Assembly (NCBI RefSeq): GCF_019249655.2
Contig: NZ_CP137557.1
Span: 2,947,001 to 3,011,000, forward strand
Length of the DNA: 64,000 nucleotides
Direction of reading: 5' to 3'
From: Segatella copri
GTDB lineage: Bacteria; Bacteroidota; Bacteroidia; Bacteroidales; Bacteroidaceae
Part shown: positions 18,624-27,819 of the stretch, piece after piece
How the letters are laid out: every line of letters starts with the position of its first letter
Numbering within the stretch: position 1 is the first letter of the stretch
Position numbers and translations under genes: made by a program
Notes under the pieces: model-generated
Databases searched by the model: none
What the model was told of the DNA's origin: nothing
The model's input: the letters and a program-made list of their open reading frames with translations, nothing else

Positions 18624-18631
18624 TATCTTTG
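18624..18631 (+). promoter_or_regulatory. fhs: -7 box for fhs
   Basis: TATCTTTG, 26 bp before the fhs start; a weak TATG is found at the -33 position. Confidence 0.6.
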
Positions 18632-18656
18632 CACCACAAATACAAATTCATTATTT

Positions 18657-20321
18657 ATGTTGACAGATATTGAAATAGCTAAATCAGTTAAACTGCGCCC
18701 TATCAATGAGGTAGCAGCAGAACTAGGAATTCATGAAGACCAGGTTGAAAACTATGGTCGCTACATTGCCAAGATTACTACTGGCGACATCGATCCTAAC
18801 AAGTTCAAGAATCATCACCTTATCCTCGTTACCGCTATCAGTCCTACCAAGGCTGGTAATGGCAAGACCACTGTATCTGTGGGTCTCGCCCTGGGTATGC
18901 AGAAGATTGGCAAGAAGGCTGTAGTGGCTCTTCGCGAACCATCTCTGGGTCCTTGCTTCGGCATGAAGGGTGGTGCTGCCGGTGGCGGTTACGCCCAGGT
19001 TTTGCCTATGGATAAGATCAATCTCCATTTCACTGGCGATTTCCATGCCATCACCGAGGCTAACAACATGATTGCTGCCCTTCTGGACAACTATCGTTTC
19101 CAGCACGAGGCAGAGGGATTCAAGTTGAAGAAAATTCTCTGGCGCCGTGTGATGGACGTAAACGACCGTGGTCTCCGCCGCATCATCACCGGTATCGGCG
19201 ATAAGAACGGCATCGAGACAGAGGCTGGCTTCGATATCACTCCTGCTTCTGAAATCATGGCTATCATGTGTTTCGCAACTAGCGTTGACGACCTGCGTCG
19301 TCGCATCGACAATATTCTCCTCGGTATCACTGAGGATGACAAACCATTCACCGTCAAGGACATGGGTGTAGGCGGAAGTATCGTGGCTCTGCTCCTCGAT
19401 GCCCTGAAGCCAAACCTGGTTCAGACCACAGAGGGCACTCCTGCCTTCGTTCACTGCGGTCCGTTTGCCAACATCGCCCATGGCTGTAACTCAGTGATGG
19501 CTACTGCTGCCGCTCTGGAGTATGGCGACTATGCCATTACAGAGGCTGGATTCGGTGCCGACCTCGGTGCAGAGAAGTTCTACAACATCAAGTGCCGCAA
19601 GACCGGTCTGCAGCCAGACCTCACTGTGCTCGTGGTAACTCTCCAGGCATTGAAGATGCATGGTGGCGTAGCTCAGGAAGATATCAAGAAGCCAAATGTA
19701 GCTGGCATGGAGGCTGGTTACTGGAACCTCGATAAGCACGTGAAGAACCTGCAGAGCTTTGGTCAGACCGTGGTTATCGCCTTCAACAAGTTTGCCACCG
19801 ATACCGACGAAGAGATTGATGTATTGCGCAAGCATTGCGAGGAGATGGGTTGCGGTTTCGCCGTGAACAGTGCCTTCGCCGAGGGTGGCAAGGGTGCGAT
19901 GGAATTGGCAGAGCTGGTAGTGAAGACTATCGATGAGCATCCATCTGCTCCTCTCTACTTCACCTACGATGACGATGAGCCAGTGGAGAAGAAGATTGAG
20001 GATGTAGCCTTCAACCTCTATGGCGCCGGCAGCGTAACCCTGAGCGATTCTGCCAAGGCAATGATTGAAGAAATCAAGAAGTTGGGTGCCGAGAAGTTCC
20101 CTATCTGTATTGCCAAGACCCAGTATAGCTTCTCTACCGATGCCAAGGCATACGGTCCTACAGAAGGTTTCGAGCTCCACGTTCGCGACATCACTGTCAA
20201 CATGGGTGCCGAGATGATTGTAGTCATCGCTGGTCCTATCATGCGAATGCCAGGTTTGCCAAAGAGCCCACAGGCAGAGCGCATCGACGTGGTAAATGGT
20301 GAGATTACTGGTCTTTCTTAA
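18657..20321 (+). CDS. fhs: formate-tetrahydrofolate ligase
   Basis: 554 residues, full length. ATP-dependent synthesis of 10-formyl-tetrahydrofolate from formate. The P-loop-like TKAGNGKTT is at about 65-73, with [19 protein letters not shown] and [11 protein letters not shown] downstream, all family signatures. It feeds one-carbon units into purine and methionyl-tRNA formylation. The formate from PflB is an obvious source. Monocistronic: own promoter, strong terminator behind. Confidence 0.97.
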   Translation: MLTDIEIAKSVKLRPINEVAAELGIHEDQVENYGRYIAKITTGDIDPNKFKNHHLILVTAISPTKAGNGKTTVSVGLALGMQKIGKKAVVALREPSLGPCFGMKGGAAGGGYAQVLPMDKINLHFTGDFHAITEANNMIAALLDNYRFQHEAEGFKLKKILWRRVMDVNDRGLRRIITGIGDKNGIETEAGFDITPASEIMAIMCFATSVDDLRRRIDNILLGITEDDKPFTVKDMGVGGSIVALLLDALKPNLVQTTEGTPAFVHCGPFANIAHGCNSVMATAAALEYGDYAITEAGFGADLGAEKFYNIKCRKTGLQPDLTVLVVTLQALKMHGGVAQEDIKKPNVAGMEAGYWNLDKHVKNLQSFGQTVVIAFNKFATDTDEEIDVLRKHCEEMGCGFAVNSAFAEGGKGAMELAELVVKTIDEHPSAPLYFTYDDDEPVEKKIEDVAFNLYGAGSVTLSDSAKAMIEEIKKLGAEKFPICIAKTQYSFSTDAKAYGPTEGFELHVRDITVNMGAEMIVVIAGPIMRMPGLPKSPQAERIDVVNGEITGLS

Positions 20322-20367
20322 GTCCCACAGATTTCACAGATTCACACAGATTTTTATATAAAACTAT

Positions 20368-20422
20368 TCGCCCTGAAAGAGCAAAAGCTTTCGATAGACA
20401 ATGCTTTTGCCTTTCAGGGCGA
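20368..20422. terminator. bidirectional terminator between fhs and queH
   Basis: Arms TCGCCCTGAAAG(A)GCAAAAGC and GCTTTTGCCTTTCAGGGCGA pair over about 19 bp, followed by T-rich sequence. It serves both convergent genes. Confidence 0.85.
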
Positions 20423-20426
20423 TTTC

Positions 20427-21032
20427 TTATCTCATGCTGAATTCACAACCGCAATACAATTGGTTGTAGAATTCATTCTGTTTCAACAATTCTCCTCGGC
20501 GATTCTGCAAACCGCCTTTTCTCCAGTTCATATCCCACCACTCTACATCTGGGCATCCCTCAACGGCGATATGTCCGGCAGCATCAATCTGCCTGATGTT
20601 CTTCCATCTCGACGAAGCCAGCGTAGTGGTAAGCAGATGGAAGCCATGCTCCTGCGCATACTTAGCCGCATGCTTCAGGCGATAGAGGAAACAAGCCGAG
20701 CAGCGGCTTCCCCTTTCCGGTTCATTCTCCAAACCCTTGATGTTGGCAAGCCATTCCTCATGGTCGTACTCATCCTCCACGTATGGCACGCCCTGCGCCT
20801 CCAGGAATCGCATCAGCTCGTGCTTGCGAATCTCAAACTCCTGCTGCGGATAGATATTACTGTTGCTGAAATACACCGTAGGCTTCATACCATTACGAAG
20901 CATACACTCCACGATGGCAGACGAACAAGGGGCGCAGCAGGCATGCAGCAATACGGCATGACCATCGGCCTTGCTTCCATCAGGGAGAGAAAGTTTCACG
21001 AATTTATATTGTTCTTCTACTGGAATCTTCAT
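20427..21032 (-). CDS. queH: epoxyqueuosine reductase QueH
   Basis: 201 residues. Cysteine motifs HACCAPCS (about 31-37), SRCSACFLYR (about 109-118) and YCGCEF near the C-terminus match the iron-sulfur cysteines of QueH (formerly DUF208). It catalyses the last step of queuosine formation in tRNA, reducing epoxyqueuosine, and is a non-orthologous substitute for QueG. Monocistronic; the gap to the phosphoesterase holds a poly-A/T stretch but no clear promoter box. Confidence 0.92.
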   Translation of the reverse strand: MKIPVEEQYKFVKLSLPDGSKADGHAVLLHACCAPCSSAIVECMLRNGMKPTVYFSNSNIYPQQEFEIRKHELMRFLEAQGVPYVEDEYDHEEWLANIKGLENEPERGSRCSACFLYRLKHAAKYAQEHGFHLLTTTLASSRWKNIRQIDAAGHIAVEGCPDVEWWDMNWRKGGLQNRRGELLKQNEFYNQLYCGCEFSMR

Positions 21033-21245
21033 TTTTATTTTGAACTTTAAACTTTGAACTTTTTACTAAAAAAAACAAATGGAGTACAATCTCTCGACAC
21101 CCCCCATTTGCCCAAATATATGCGAAAACTATTGCAAAGTTACGATTATTTTCTGAATCACCAAACTTTTAAGCGATGATTTTTCAAATTAATCTGTTTT
21201 TCTCGCCTTTTTTACCAAGGCTTAACACTTTGCGCCAGTTTTTAA

Positions 21246-22382
21246 CTATCGTAGCTCTCGCTTCAGGGTAATCACGGTCATTTCCGGCCATGCTCCCAAA
21301 CGGAACGGGAAGGAGCCGCCCAAGCCAGCCGATACATAAAGCAGCTGCCTGCCCAGCCAGTATTCGCCGCCCCACTCCTTGAAAGCCATCTTAGCAGGAG
21401 TCAGATTGCCTATCTTCAACTGTCCGGCATGGGTATGACCAGCCAGTGTCAGGTGGGCACCCGTCTTCTGCACCTCTCTGCGCCAATGATGCGGGTCGTG
21501 GGTCAGCACAATCTTAAAGGCATCCTTCTCCACCCCCTTCATCGCCTTCTTCAGATTACTGCGGTTGGTAAACGGCGGTTGTCCCGCATTCTCCACACCA
21601 ATGATTTCTATTGAAGCCATGCCATGCGATATGGTGAAATGCTCGTTCATCAGCTGGTGCCATCCCATCTGCTCCTGCAGACTGAACAGCAGTCGTCTAT
21701 TCTTTCTCAAATCCCTGATGCCATGATGCGTATTGTATTCGCAATAGTCATGGTTGCCCCACACCGAGAAGATGCCATCGGGCGCATGCAGTTTCTTCAA
21801 CTCATCCACATAAGCCTCCACCTCGCTGGCATCATTGTTCACCAGGTCGCCGGTAAAGAGCATCATCTCCACCCCCTCGGCATTGGCACGTTCTACCACC
21901 TGCTTTACGAAGTCAGAACCCTTAGGGAAGGTACCCAGATGGAAATCGCTGAAATGCAGAAGCTTGTATCCGTCGAAATAAGGAGGAAGATCGGGCGATG
22001 AATAAGTGATGTATTTCACCTCCAGCCGTTTCCATCCCGCCACGAAGCCAAAGAGGAACCACCCCATCAAAGCCAGTGCCGGCAAGATGGCGAAGAACCA
22101 AGGCATGATGAAATCGAAGAGGATGAACACCACCTTCGGCATCACGGAGAAAAGAATCAGCGTAAAGAGCACCCTTACGGATGTGCGATGAAACTTGCCC
22201 AGCTGCAACCCCACCTCGGCAAGGAGGATGAGCAGCGTAGGAACCCACCAGAGGATGGCAAGCGCCAGGGGCCATTCGTCCACTCCGATATGCCAGAGCC
22301 ACACATCGGGCACCATCGAAAGCGCCACGACGCCCACGACATATAATATGGATCTAAATATCTTTTTTATAATCTTATTCAT
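21246..22382 (-). CDS. membrane-anchored metallophosphoesterase
   Basis: 378 residues from ATG 22382. An ATG at 22442 is excluded because the promoter box 22440-22447 covers it. Four hydrophobic segments occupy the first 130 residues. The calcineurin-like domain has HFSDFHLGTF, FTGDLVNN, GNHDYCEY, LTHDPHH and LAGHTHAGQL, the five metal-binding motifs. The family is close to YaeI-type phosphodiesterases, which may act on phospholipid headgroups; substrate unknown. Confidence 0.88.
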   Translation of the reverse strand: MNKIIKKIFRSILYVVGVVALSMVPDVWLWHIGVDEWPLALAILWWVPTLLILLAEVGLQLGKFHRTSVRVLFTLILFSVMPKVVFILFDFIMPWFFAILPALALMGWFLFGFVAGWKRLEVKYITYSSPDLPPYFDGYKLLHFSDFHLGTFPKGSDFVKQVVERANAEGVEMMLFTGDLVNNDASEVEAYVDELKKLHAPDGIFSVWGNHDYCEYNTHHGIRDLRKNRRLLFSLQEQMGWHQLMNEHFTISHGMASIEIIGVENAGQPPFTNRSNLKKAMKGVEKDAFKIVLTHDPHHWRREVQKTGAHLTLAGHTHAGQLKIGNLTPAKMAFKEWGGEYWLGRQLLYVSAGLGGSFPFRLGAWPEMTVITLKRELR

Positions 22383-22439
22383 ATACCTATTATTATAGAT
22401 AGCAGCATCTGGTTTATTACAGATTGCAACATCTTGCTG

Positions 22440-22470
22440 CAAAGGTACTGCAAAACGGAGACACTACAAA
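22440..22470 (-). promoter_or_regulatory. promoter of the metallophosphoesterase
   Basis: TTTG, 19 bp, TACCTTTG on the minus strand, a full match to the Bacteroidota consensus. It fixes the start codon to 22382. From 22471 to 22692 no gene or clear signal was seen. Confidence 0.8.
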
Positions 22471-22692
22471 ATAAATCCCCATTTTTTTATCCGTCAAGCC
22501 AGATTATTCCATTTATTCAGCAAGTCAATAATCCCCCTTCTTTCGTTTTAACTTTCTTTTGCTAAATCTCACGCAAGTTTTTCCTTCTTTCGTTATTTTA
22601 CAGACAGAACATCTAAAGAGAGAATCAACACGTGTACTCTAGTTCTAATAGATAATAGTGAAAAAATAAACAAGAAAGGAAAAAGAATAAGT

Positions 22693-23442
22693 ATGAGAAA
22701 AATAGAGTTCAAGAAGGCGTGGCTGGCAGTGGCACTGCTCCTGTCAGCCCTCACCTTCCAATCGTGCAACAACGACGATGACACCGATTGGGATCGTATT
22801 TTACCAAACGCATTGGTAACAGTAAAACAGAATGGCGATGCCTGCTATTTGCAGCTCGACGACAACACCACGCTGCTCGCCAAGAACCTCAACAAGCCAT
22901 TCGGCGACAAAGAGGTGCGTGCACTCGTCAACTACTCCGTCACCAATGAGAAGAGCGACCTTTACAACCAGGTGGTTCATGTAAACTGGATAGACAGCAT
23001 TCTGACCAAGAAGCCAGTGCCATCTCTGGGTTCCGACGAAGCAAACAGCGAGAAATATGGCAACAACCAGGTAGATATCGTTCGCGACTGGGTAACCGTA
23101 GCCGAGGATGGCTATCTCACCCTCCGCTTCCGTGCTCTCTGGGGAGGTCAGAAGCCTCATTACATCAATCTCGTAACAGGAGTAAATCCAGAGAATCCAT
23201 ACGAGGTAGAGCTTCGTCACAACGTAAATGGCGACCCTCAGAACTACTGGCGTGATGCCCTGGTAGCCTTCAATCTCAACGAAGCCCTGCCAGATACCAA
23301 GGGCAAGACGGTGAAGCTCACCATCCGCTGGCGTTCAAGCCAAGGCTACAAGAAGGTAGATTTCGACTACTGTTCCCGCAAGTCCATCACCAGCACCAGG
23401 ATGCTGGAAGGCTATAGCGAAGCAGGCGAAAGCATCAGATAA
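22693..23442 (+). CDS. NigD-like lipoprotein
   Basis: 249 residues. The lipobox in LTFQSC gives a lipidated Cys at about residue 25, followed by an acidic NNDDDTDWD linker. The body has the two beta-domains of NigD-like proteins: an OB-like part (LVTVKQNGDACYLQLDDNTTL) and a beta-sandwich (GYLTLRFRALWG, KTVKLTIRW). NigD was first described next to a bacteriocin gene (nigA) in Prevotella nigrescens, but most NigD-like proteins have no known role. It is followed by a terminator and stands alone. Confidence 0.85.
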   Translation: MRKIEFKKAWLAVALLLSALTFQSCNNDDDTDWDRILPNALVTVKQNGDACYLQLDDNTTLLAKNLNKPFGDKEVRALVNYSVTNEKSDLYNQVVHVNWIDSILTKKPVPSLGSDEANSEKYGNNQVDIVRDWVTVAEDGYLTLRFRALWGGQKPHYINLVTGVNPENPYEVELRHNVNGDPQNYWRDALVAFNLNEALPDTKGKTVKLTIRWRSSQGYKKVDFDYCSRKSITSTRMLEGYSEAGESIR

Positions 23443-23499
23443 AAGAAAGATCTGAAAAGGAAAAGGATATATGGAATAAAAAGAAATAAGGATACAAAG

Positions 23500-23547
23500 A
23501 ATCCCCTGATGACAACTCCCCCATCGGAGTTCATCAGGGGATTTTTG
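23500..23547 (+). terminator. terminator after the NigD-like gene
   Basis: Stem AATCCCCTGATGA / TCATCAGGGGATT with inner AACTCC / GGAGTT pairing and a following TTTTTG run. Confidence 0.85.
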
Positions 23548-23580
23548 TATTTATTAGTATACACCATTCGATACAAAATT

Positions 23581-23642
23581 AATCTTTTCTCATGAAAACA
23601 CAAAAGAAAAAGCCCAAAAACTTACATAAAAGAGAAATATTC
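23581..23642 (+). repeat. promoter-cassette repeat, copy A (degenerate)
   Basis: Starts AATCTTTTCTCATGAAAACA and ends AAAAGAGAAATATT. It matches 27820-27880 with four substitutions over about 61 bp. It lacks the TATTTTTG box present in the other copies, so it is probably inactive. Confidence 0.75.
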
Positions 23643-23698
23643 TAGCTGTATGGTAGAAGTTTTTCGTGAAAAGTTTTGGAGATTAGGAGACAAAGTGT

Positions 23699-23706
23699 TA
23701 TCTTTG
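23699..23706 (+). promoter_or_regulatory. -7 box for the AAA/PD-(D/E)XK gene
   Basis: TATCTTTG, 35 bp before the ATG at 23742. Confidence 0.6.
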
Positions 23707-23741
23707 CCATCAGATTCAAAAACGAATAATCAAACTGAGTT

Positions 23742-25499
23742 ATGATAGTAAGACCAAAGCGCATTTATCGCAAACGCATACCATACGGCATGCAGAATTT
23801 TGAGGATGTCATAAAGGAGGATTGTTACTATGTGGACAAGACTCCTTTCATAGAGCAAATAGAAGAATCCAACAAGTATTTCTTCTTCATTCGCCCTCGC
23901 CGTTTCGGCAAGAGCCTTACTCTCTCCATGCTTGAGAATTACTATGATATCAATAAGAAAGACAAGTTTGAGGAAATCTTTGGCAAGCTTTACATCGGTC
24001 AGAATCCTACACCGGAGCATAATACATATCTCATCATCCACCTCAATTTTGCCGAGGTAGCAGCAGGATTGGATGATTATAAGGATGGACTGGACAACCA
24101 TTGTCGCCTTGTGTTCAATTTCTTTTGTGACATCTATGCACATATTCTTCCTACTGGTACCAAGGAAGGATTGCAACAGGAGCCTGATGCGGTATCCAAG
24201 TTGAGATTTCTTTGCCAGAAGTGCCAGGAGGTGGGAAAGAAGATTTATCTCTTCATCGATGAGTACGACAACTTCACCAATATGATTCTCGCCCATGAGG
24301 AGCATCTTGTGAGGTATCGCAACCAGACCCACGGTGAGGGATACTTGCGCCAGTTCTTCAACACCATCAAGGGTGCGGCTGGCAATACCCTGGGCAGAGT
24401 GTTCGTCACGGGAGTAAGCCCTGTGACCATGGATGACCTGACCAGCGGATTCAACATCGGAACCAACTACTCGCTCTCACCTGACTTCAATGAACTGACG
24501 GGATTTACCGAGGAAGAAGTGAGAGAGATGCTGGATTATTACGGCAGCGTCCTGCCGTTCAATCACACCACCGATGAACTGATCAAGGTGATGAAGCCTT
24601 GGTACGACAACTATTGCTTTGCCGAGGAGAGATATGGTGAGACCACCATGTACAACTCGGTAATGGTGCTCAACTTCGTAGATAATTACATCCGAAGCGA
24701 ATACCAAATCCCTAAGAAGATGGTGGAGACCAACATCCGCATCGACTATGACAAGATGCGAATGCTTATCCGCCACGACAAGGAGTTCGCCCATGACGCC
24801 AGCATCATCCAGCAGTTGGTAACCCAGGGATTCGTGACAGGTACGCTCAACGAGAACTTCCCTGCCGAGCGAATCAACGACCCAGACAACTTCCTCAGCC
24901 TGCTGTTCTATTTCGGCATGGTGACGATAGACGGAACATACAAGGGTGAGACCAAGTTCATCATCCCGAATGAGGTGGTGCGTGACCAGATGTACACCTA
25001 CCTGCTCGACACCTACAAGGAGAATGACTTGGTATATGATAGATATAGCAAGGGTAAACTGGAGAGCAAACTGGCATACGATGGACAATTCAAGCCATAC
25101 TTTGAGTATATTGCCGACTGCCTGAAGAAGTACTCCTCCCAGCGAGACAAGCAGAAGGGAGAGGCTTTCGTGCATGGCTTCACCTTGGCGATGACGAGCC
25201 AGAACAAGTTCTATCGCCCTATCTCAGAACTGGACAATGACGGCGGCTATGCCGACATCTTCCTCTCTCCGCTCTGTGACATCTACAAGGACATGGTGGA
25301 TTCATATATCATCGAGTTGAAATATTGCAAGAGCCAAACCACCGATGAGCAAGTGAAAAAGCTCTTCGAGGAGGCTTCAGCTCAAATCTCTCGCTATGCG
25401 GACAGTGATATGGTCAGAGAGGCGGTAAAGACCACAAAGCTCCACAAGCTGGTGGTCATCTACCGCGGAGCGGAAATGGTGGGTTGCGAAGAGATATAA
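23742..25499 (+). CDS. AAA-ATPase-like protein with C-terminal PD-(D/E)XK nuclease-like domain
   Basis: 585 residues. The N-terminal AAA-ATPase_like module has FFFIRPRRFGKSLTLSML (Walker A variant, about 46-63) and KIYLFIDEYDNF (Walker B). The C-terminal module (from about 480) has GYADIFLSP and YIIELKYCKS, the D..ExK core of the PDDEXK_9 family. These proteins are abundant in gut Bacteroidota, often in several copies, and their biological role is not established. The position at the left edge of an island with DUF1016 and McrBC genes is compatible with defence or mobile-element biology. Confidence 0.85.
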   Translation: MIVRPKRIYRKRIPYGMQNFEDVIKEDCYYVDKTPFIEQIEESNKYFFFIRPRRFGKSLTLSMLENYYDINKKDKFEEIFGKLYIGQNPTPEHNTYLIIHLNFAEVAAGLDDYKDGLDNHCRLVFNFFCDIYAHILPTGTKEGLQQEPDAVSKLRFLCQKCQEVGKKIYLFIDEYDNFTNMILAHEEHLVRYRNQTHGEGYLRQFFNTIKGAAGNTLGRVFVTGVSPVTMDDLTSGFNIGTNYSLSPDFNELTGFTEEEVREMLDYYGSVLPFNHTTDELIKVMKPWYDNYCFAEERYGETTMYNSVMVLNFVDNYIRSEYQIPKKMVETNIRIDYDKMRMLIRHDKEFAHDASIIQQLVTQGFVTGTLNENFPAERINDPDNFLSLLFYFGMVTIDGTYKGETKFIIPNEVVRDQMYTYLLDTYKENDLVYDRYSKGKLESKLAYDGQFKPYFEYIADCLKKYSSQRDKQKGEAFVHGFTLAMTSQNKFYRPISELDNDGGYADIFLSPLCDIYKDMVDSYIIELKYCKSQTTDEQVKKLFEEASAQISRYADSDMVREAVKTTKLHKLVVIYRGAEMVGCEEI

Positions 25500-25540
25500 A
25501 ACTTAACCCACATTGCAGCCACTCGTTATGTAACTCCTTG

Positions 25541-25600
25541 AAAAGAAAAAGCCCAAAAACTTGCATAAAAGAGAAATATTTCTTATTTTTGCAGCAAATA
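25541..25600 (+). repeat. promoter-cassette repeat, copy B
   Basis: AAAAGAAAAAGCCCAAAAAC then CTTGCATAAAAGAGAAATAT and the box TATTTTTG (25584-25591), with CTTG 20 bp upstream (25560-25563). It drives the DUF1016 gene. Its sequence is nearly the same as copy D. Confidence 0.8.
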
Positions 25601-25613
25601 AAAAGAAAGAACG

Positions 25614-26765
25614 ATGGCAAAGGAAAATATAGACTTATCAGTAGTCCTTCATGATGATAGCGACTATAAGGACTGGCTCGTAGAACTCAAGGAACGATTC
25701 TACAGCCATCGCCTAAAGGCATCTTGCGCTACTAATGGCTACCTGTTAGACTTCTATTGGAAGCTGGGACGAGACATTGAAGCTAAGCAATATACCAACA
25801 ATTATGGTTCTGGTTTTTACAAGAATCTCAGTCAAGATTTGAAAAATGAAATGCCGGGGGTGAAGGGATTCTCGCCAACCAACTTGAAGTACATGAGCTA
25901 CTTTTATAAGCTTTATGCTCCATTGGCAGCAAATCGTCAGCAAGCTGCTGACGATTTTACAGAACACTTAATTGGTTCTGATATTCAAACAGTTGCAGAA
26001 CAAAACAAAAATCGTCCGCAAGCTGCGGACGATTTCAAGATGCTTTTTCTCATTCCTTGGGATCATCATCGCCGTATCATCGACAAATGCAAGGATGATA
26101 TGGACAAAGCCCTGTTCTTCGTAAGAAAGACTTGGGAGAACAATTGGGGACGTGACGCTCTTCTCAACTGGCTTGATACCGACCTTTATGAGCGTGACGG
26201 CAAAGCCATCACAAACTTCCAATCCACGCTCTCTGCTGTGCAGAGTGACTTAGCGCAACAGATAACAAAAGACCCTTATCAGTTGGATTTTCTTAATCTT
26301 AGGGAGAAGTATGACGAGCGTGACATTGAGAATGAATTGGTAAACAACGTTACTCGTTTTCTTTTGGAACTTGGAAAGGGATTTTCCTATATGGGCAGAC
26401 AATTTCGTTTGGAAGTAGGTCAACAGGAGTTCTTCCCCGATTTGCTTTTTTACAATACCCACCTCCACGCCTATGTGGTCGTAGAGCTAAAAGCCCAGTC
26501 GTTCCATCCATCGTTTTTGGGGCAACTGAGTTTCTATGTATCTGCCATTAACCATCAGTTCAAGACCGATATAGACAACCCGACCATCGGCTTGCTCATC
26601 TGCAAGGACAAAGACAATGTGGTGGCGAAATACGCCTTGGAATCATACAAGGAACCGATGGGAATATCAGAATATCAACTATCCAAACTCTTTCCGAAAG
26701 ACTTTAAGTCTTCTATGCCGACTATAGAGGAATTGGAAAAGAGATTAAAAGATAATCAAGAATAG
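25614..26765 (+). CDS. DUF1016 / YhcG-type PD-(D/E)XK nuclease
   Basis: 383 residues. The N-terminal DUF1016 helical domain (about 15-175) contains FSPTNLKYMSYFYKLY and IPWDHHRRIIDKCKD. The C-terminal nuclease domain (about 225-350) has EFFPDLLFYN and YVVVELKAQ, the D..ExK catalytic core. Known members are putative nucleases near restriction systems. Between the two parts are two NRxQAADDF repeats encoded by matched palindromes (25931-25957 and 26009-26035), which look inserted in frame. The promoter belongs to the island's repeated cassette. Confidence 0.88.
   Translation: MAKENIDLSVVLHDDSDYKDWLVELKERFYSHRLKASCATNGYLLDFYWKLGRDIEAKQYTNNYGSGFYKNLSQDLKNEMPGVKGFSPTNLKYMSYFYKLYAPLAANRQQAADDFTEHLIGSDIQTVAEQNKNRPQAADDFKMLFLIPWDHHRRIIDKCKDDMDKALFFVRKTWENNWGRDALLNWLDTDLYERDGKAITNFQSTLSAVQSDLAQQITKDPYQLDFLNLREKYDERDIENELVNNVTRFLLELGKGFSYMGRQFRLEVGQQEFFPDLLFYNTHLHAYVVVELKAQSFHPSFLGQLSFYVSAINHQFKTDIDNPTIGLLICKDKDNVVAKYALESYKEPMGISEYQLSKLFPKDFKSSMPTIEELEKRLKDNQE
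25931..26035 (+). repeat. pair of 27-bp intragenic palindromes with compensatory change
   Basis: Copy 1 (25931-25957) has arms AAATCGTCAGCA / TGCTGACGATTT around AGC. Copy 2 (26009-26035) has AAATCGTCCGCA / TGCGGACGATTT around AGC. The A-T pair of copy 1 is a C-G pair in copy 2, so pairing is kept. The spacing is 78 bp, in frame. Confidence 0.85.
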
Positions 26766-26766
26766 T

Positions 26767-26797
26767 TTTGATAAAAGAGAAATATTTCTTATTTTTG
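26767..26797 (+). promoter_or_regulatory. promoter-cassette repeat, copy C (short)
   Basis: TTTG, 19 bp, TATTTTTG, with the shared core ATAAAAGAGAAATATTTCTT. It starts right after the DUF1016 stop and drives the DUF3791 gene at 26834. Confidence 0.8.
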
Positions 26798-26833
26798 CAT
26801 TATCTTTATAGGATTAAGAGGAAAGGACGAAAA

Positions 26834-27091
26834 ATGGAAAAAGAAAACAACAGAATACAATTACCACTAGAAGAAATCAAGCTCGCCTTCGCAGCGTCAT
26901 GTGTTGAGGGAGCCGCAAGAAAGCTCGGGGTGCCATATATCGAGATATACGAAAGAATGAGAAAGGTTGATTTAATCAACAAATTCATTCTGCCACACTA
27001 TGATACGCTCCATACAGAAAGTAGAGAGTATCTTATAGAAGATGTCATAGAGTGTCTAACTAATTGGGAGAAGAAAGCTTCTCATCAATAA
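26834..27091 (+). CDS. DUF3791-like small protein
   Basis: 85 residues from ATG 26834. An in-frame ATG at 26768 lies upstream of the promoter and is rejected. The sequence VPYIEIYERMRKVDLINKFI and YDTLHTESREYLIEDV resembles DUF3791, in which YxxLHT and a C-terminal YI.EDI helix are typical. Family members often pair with DUF3990 or other small genes in toxin-antitoxin-like arrangements. The next gene starts 14 bp downstream. Function is unknown. Confidence 0.65.
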   Translation: MEKENNRIQLPLEEIKLAFAASCVEGAARKLGVPYIEIYERMRKVDLINKFILPHYDTLHTESREYLIEDVIECLTNWEKKASHQ

Positions 27092-27105
27092 ATACTTAGT
27101 TTATA

Positions 27106-27357
27106 ATGGAACAGAAAAAATATAAACAGATCAACACCAAGACGCCTGAGATTCAAGAAATGATTCTCAGCTATCAGATAGGAGGCGTAGCATACGAACT
27201 ATCACAGCGCCTCGAGATTTCGCCAGCCCTGGCTCTTGATCTCTTCTATCGCAGCAAGACCTGTGCACAGCTCCACGATAAGCGCACCGGCTTGTATCTT
27301 ATGAGCAATGGCTACATCGCCGATGATTTCATTTACGAGAAACAGAGAGGGTACTAA
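27106..27357 (+). CDS. small protein paired with the DUF3791 gene
   Basis: 83 residues. Mostly helical: YQIGGVAYELSQRLEISPALALDLFYRS, then LHDKRTGLYLMSNGYIADDF. I do not recognise a family with certainty. It is 14 bp from the DUF3791 gene and surely co-transcribed; the pair could be a two-component toxin-antitoxin-like unit. No catalytic motif is visible. Confidence 0.55.
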   Translation: MEQKKYKQINTKTPEIQEMILSYQIGGVAYELSQRLEISPALALDLFYRSKTCAQLHDKRTGLYLMSNGYIADDFIYEKQRGY

Positions 27358-27434
27358 GCAGTAGTTTATACCAGAGCCATCTTACCCCCACACGCCCTGA
27401 AAGGGAAAAGCATTCTAAAAACAAGAAAACTAAA

Positions 27435-27737
27435 ATGAAGACAAGGGAAGAATACATAGCTCTCATCGCTTCTCATGCCGAAGAACTGCAGAACACCTTC
27501 GGCATCACCTCCTTGCGTCTCTTTGGCTCAGTTGCAAGAAACGAGCACCACGAAGGAAGCGATGTAGATGTCTTTGTAGAAATGCCACCCAAGTTTTTTC
27601 TAGTAGTACGTCTGAAGGCATACTTGGAAGAACTTCTAGACAATCCTGTTGATATTATCCGGAAGCATCAGCACCTCAATCCCTTCCTACTCAAGGAAAT
27701 TGAGAAAGATGGGATTGAAGTGATAGCGGAACGATAG
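27435..27737 (+). CDS. minimal nucleotidyltransferase (MNT/MntA-type antitoxin), orphan
   Basis: 100 residues. The polymerase-beta-like motif LFGSVARNE..GSDVDVFVE is at about 29-49, with the catalytic GS and DxD. MNT proteins normally AMPylate and neutralise a HEPN ribonuclease encoded next to them. Here 27738-27913 holds only the next gene's promoter repeat and no HEPN ORF is present on either side, so the antitoxin is an orphan. Confidence 0.82.
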   Translation: MKTREEYIALIASHAEELQNTFGITSLRLFGSVARNEHHEGSDVDVFVEMPPKFFLVVRLKAYLEELLDNPVDIIRKHQHLNPFLLKEIEKDGIEVIAER

Positions 27738-27819
27738 ATGGGGGACACCAATAGACAGACATCTTACTCAATCTTTAAAAGGATTTCTTCAATCCATCCA
27801 CTATTTTCATCCGTAAATG

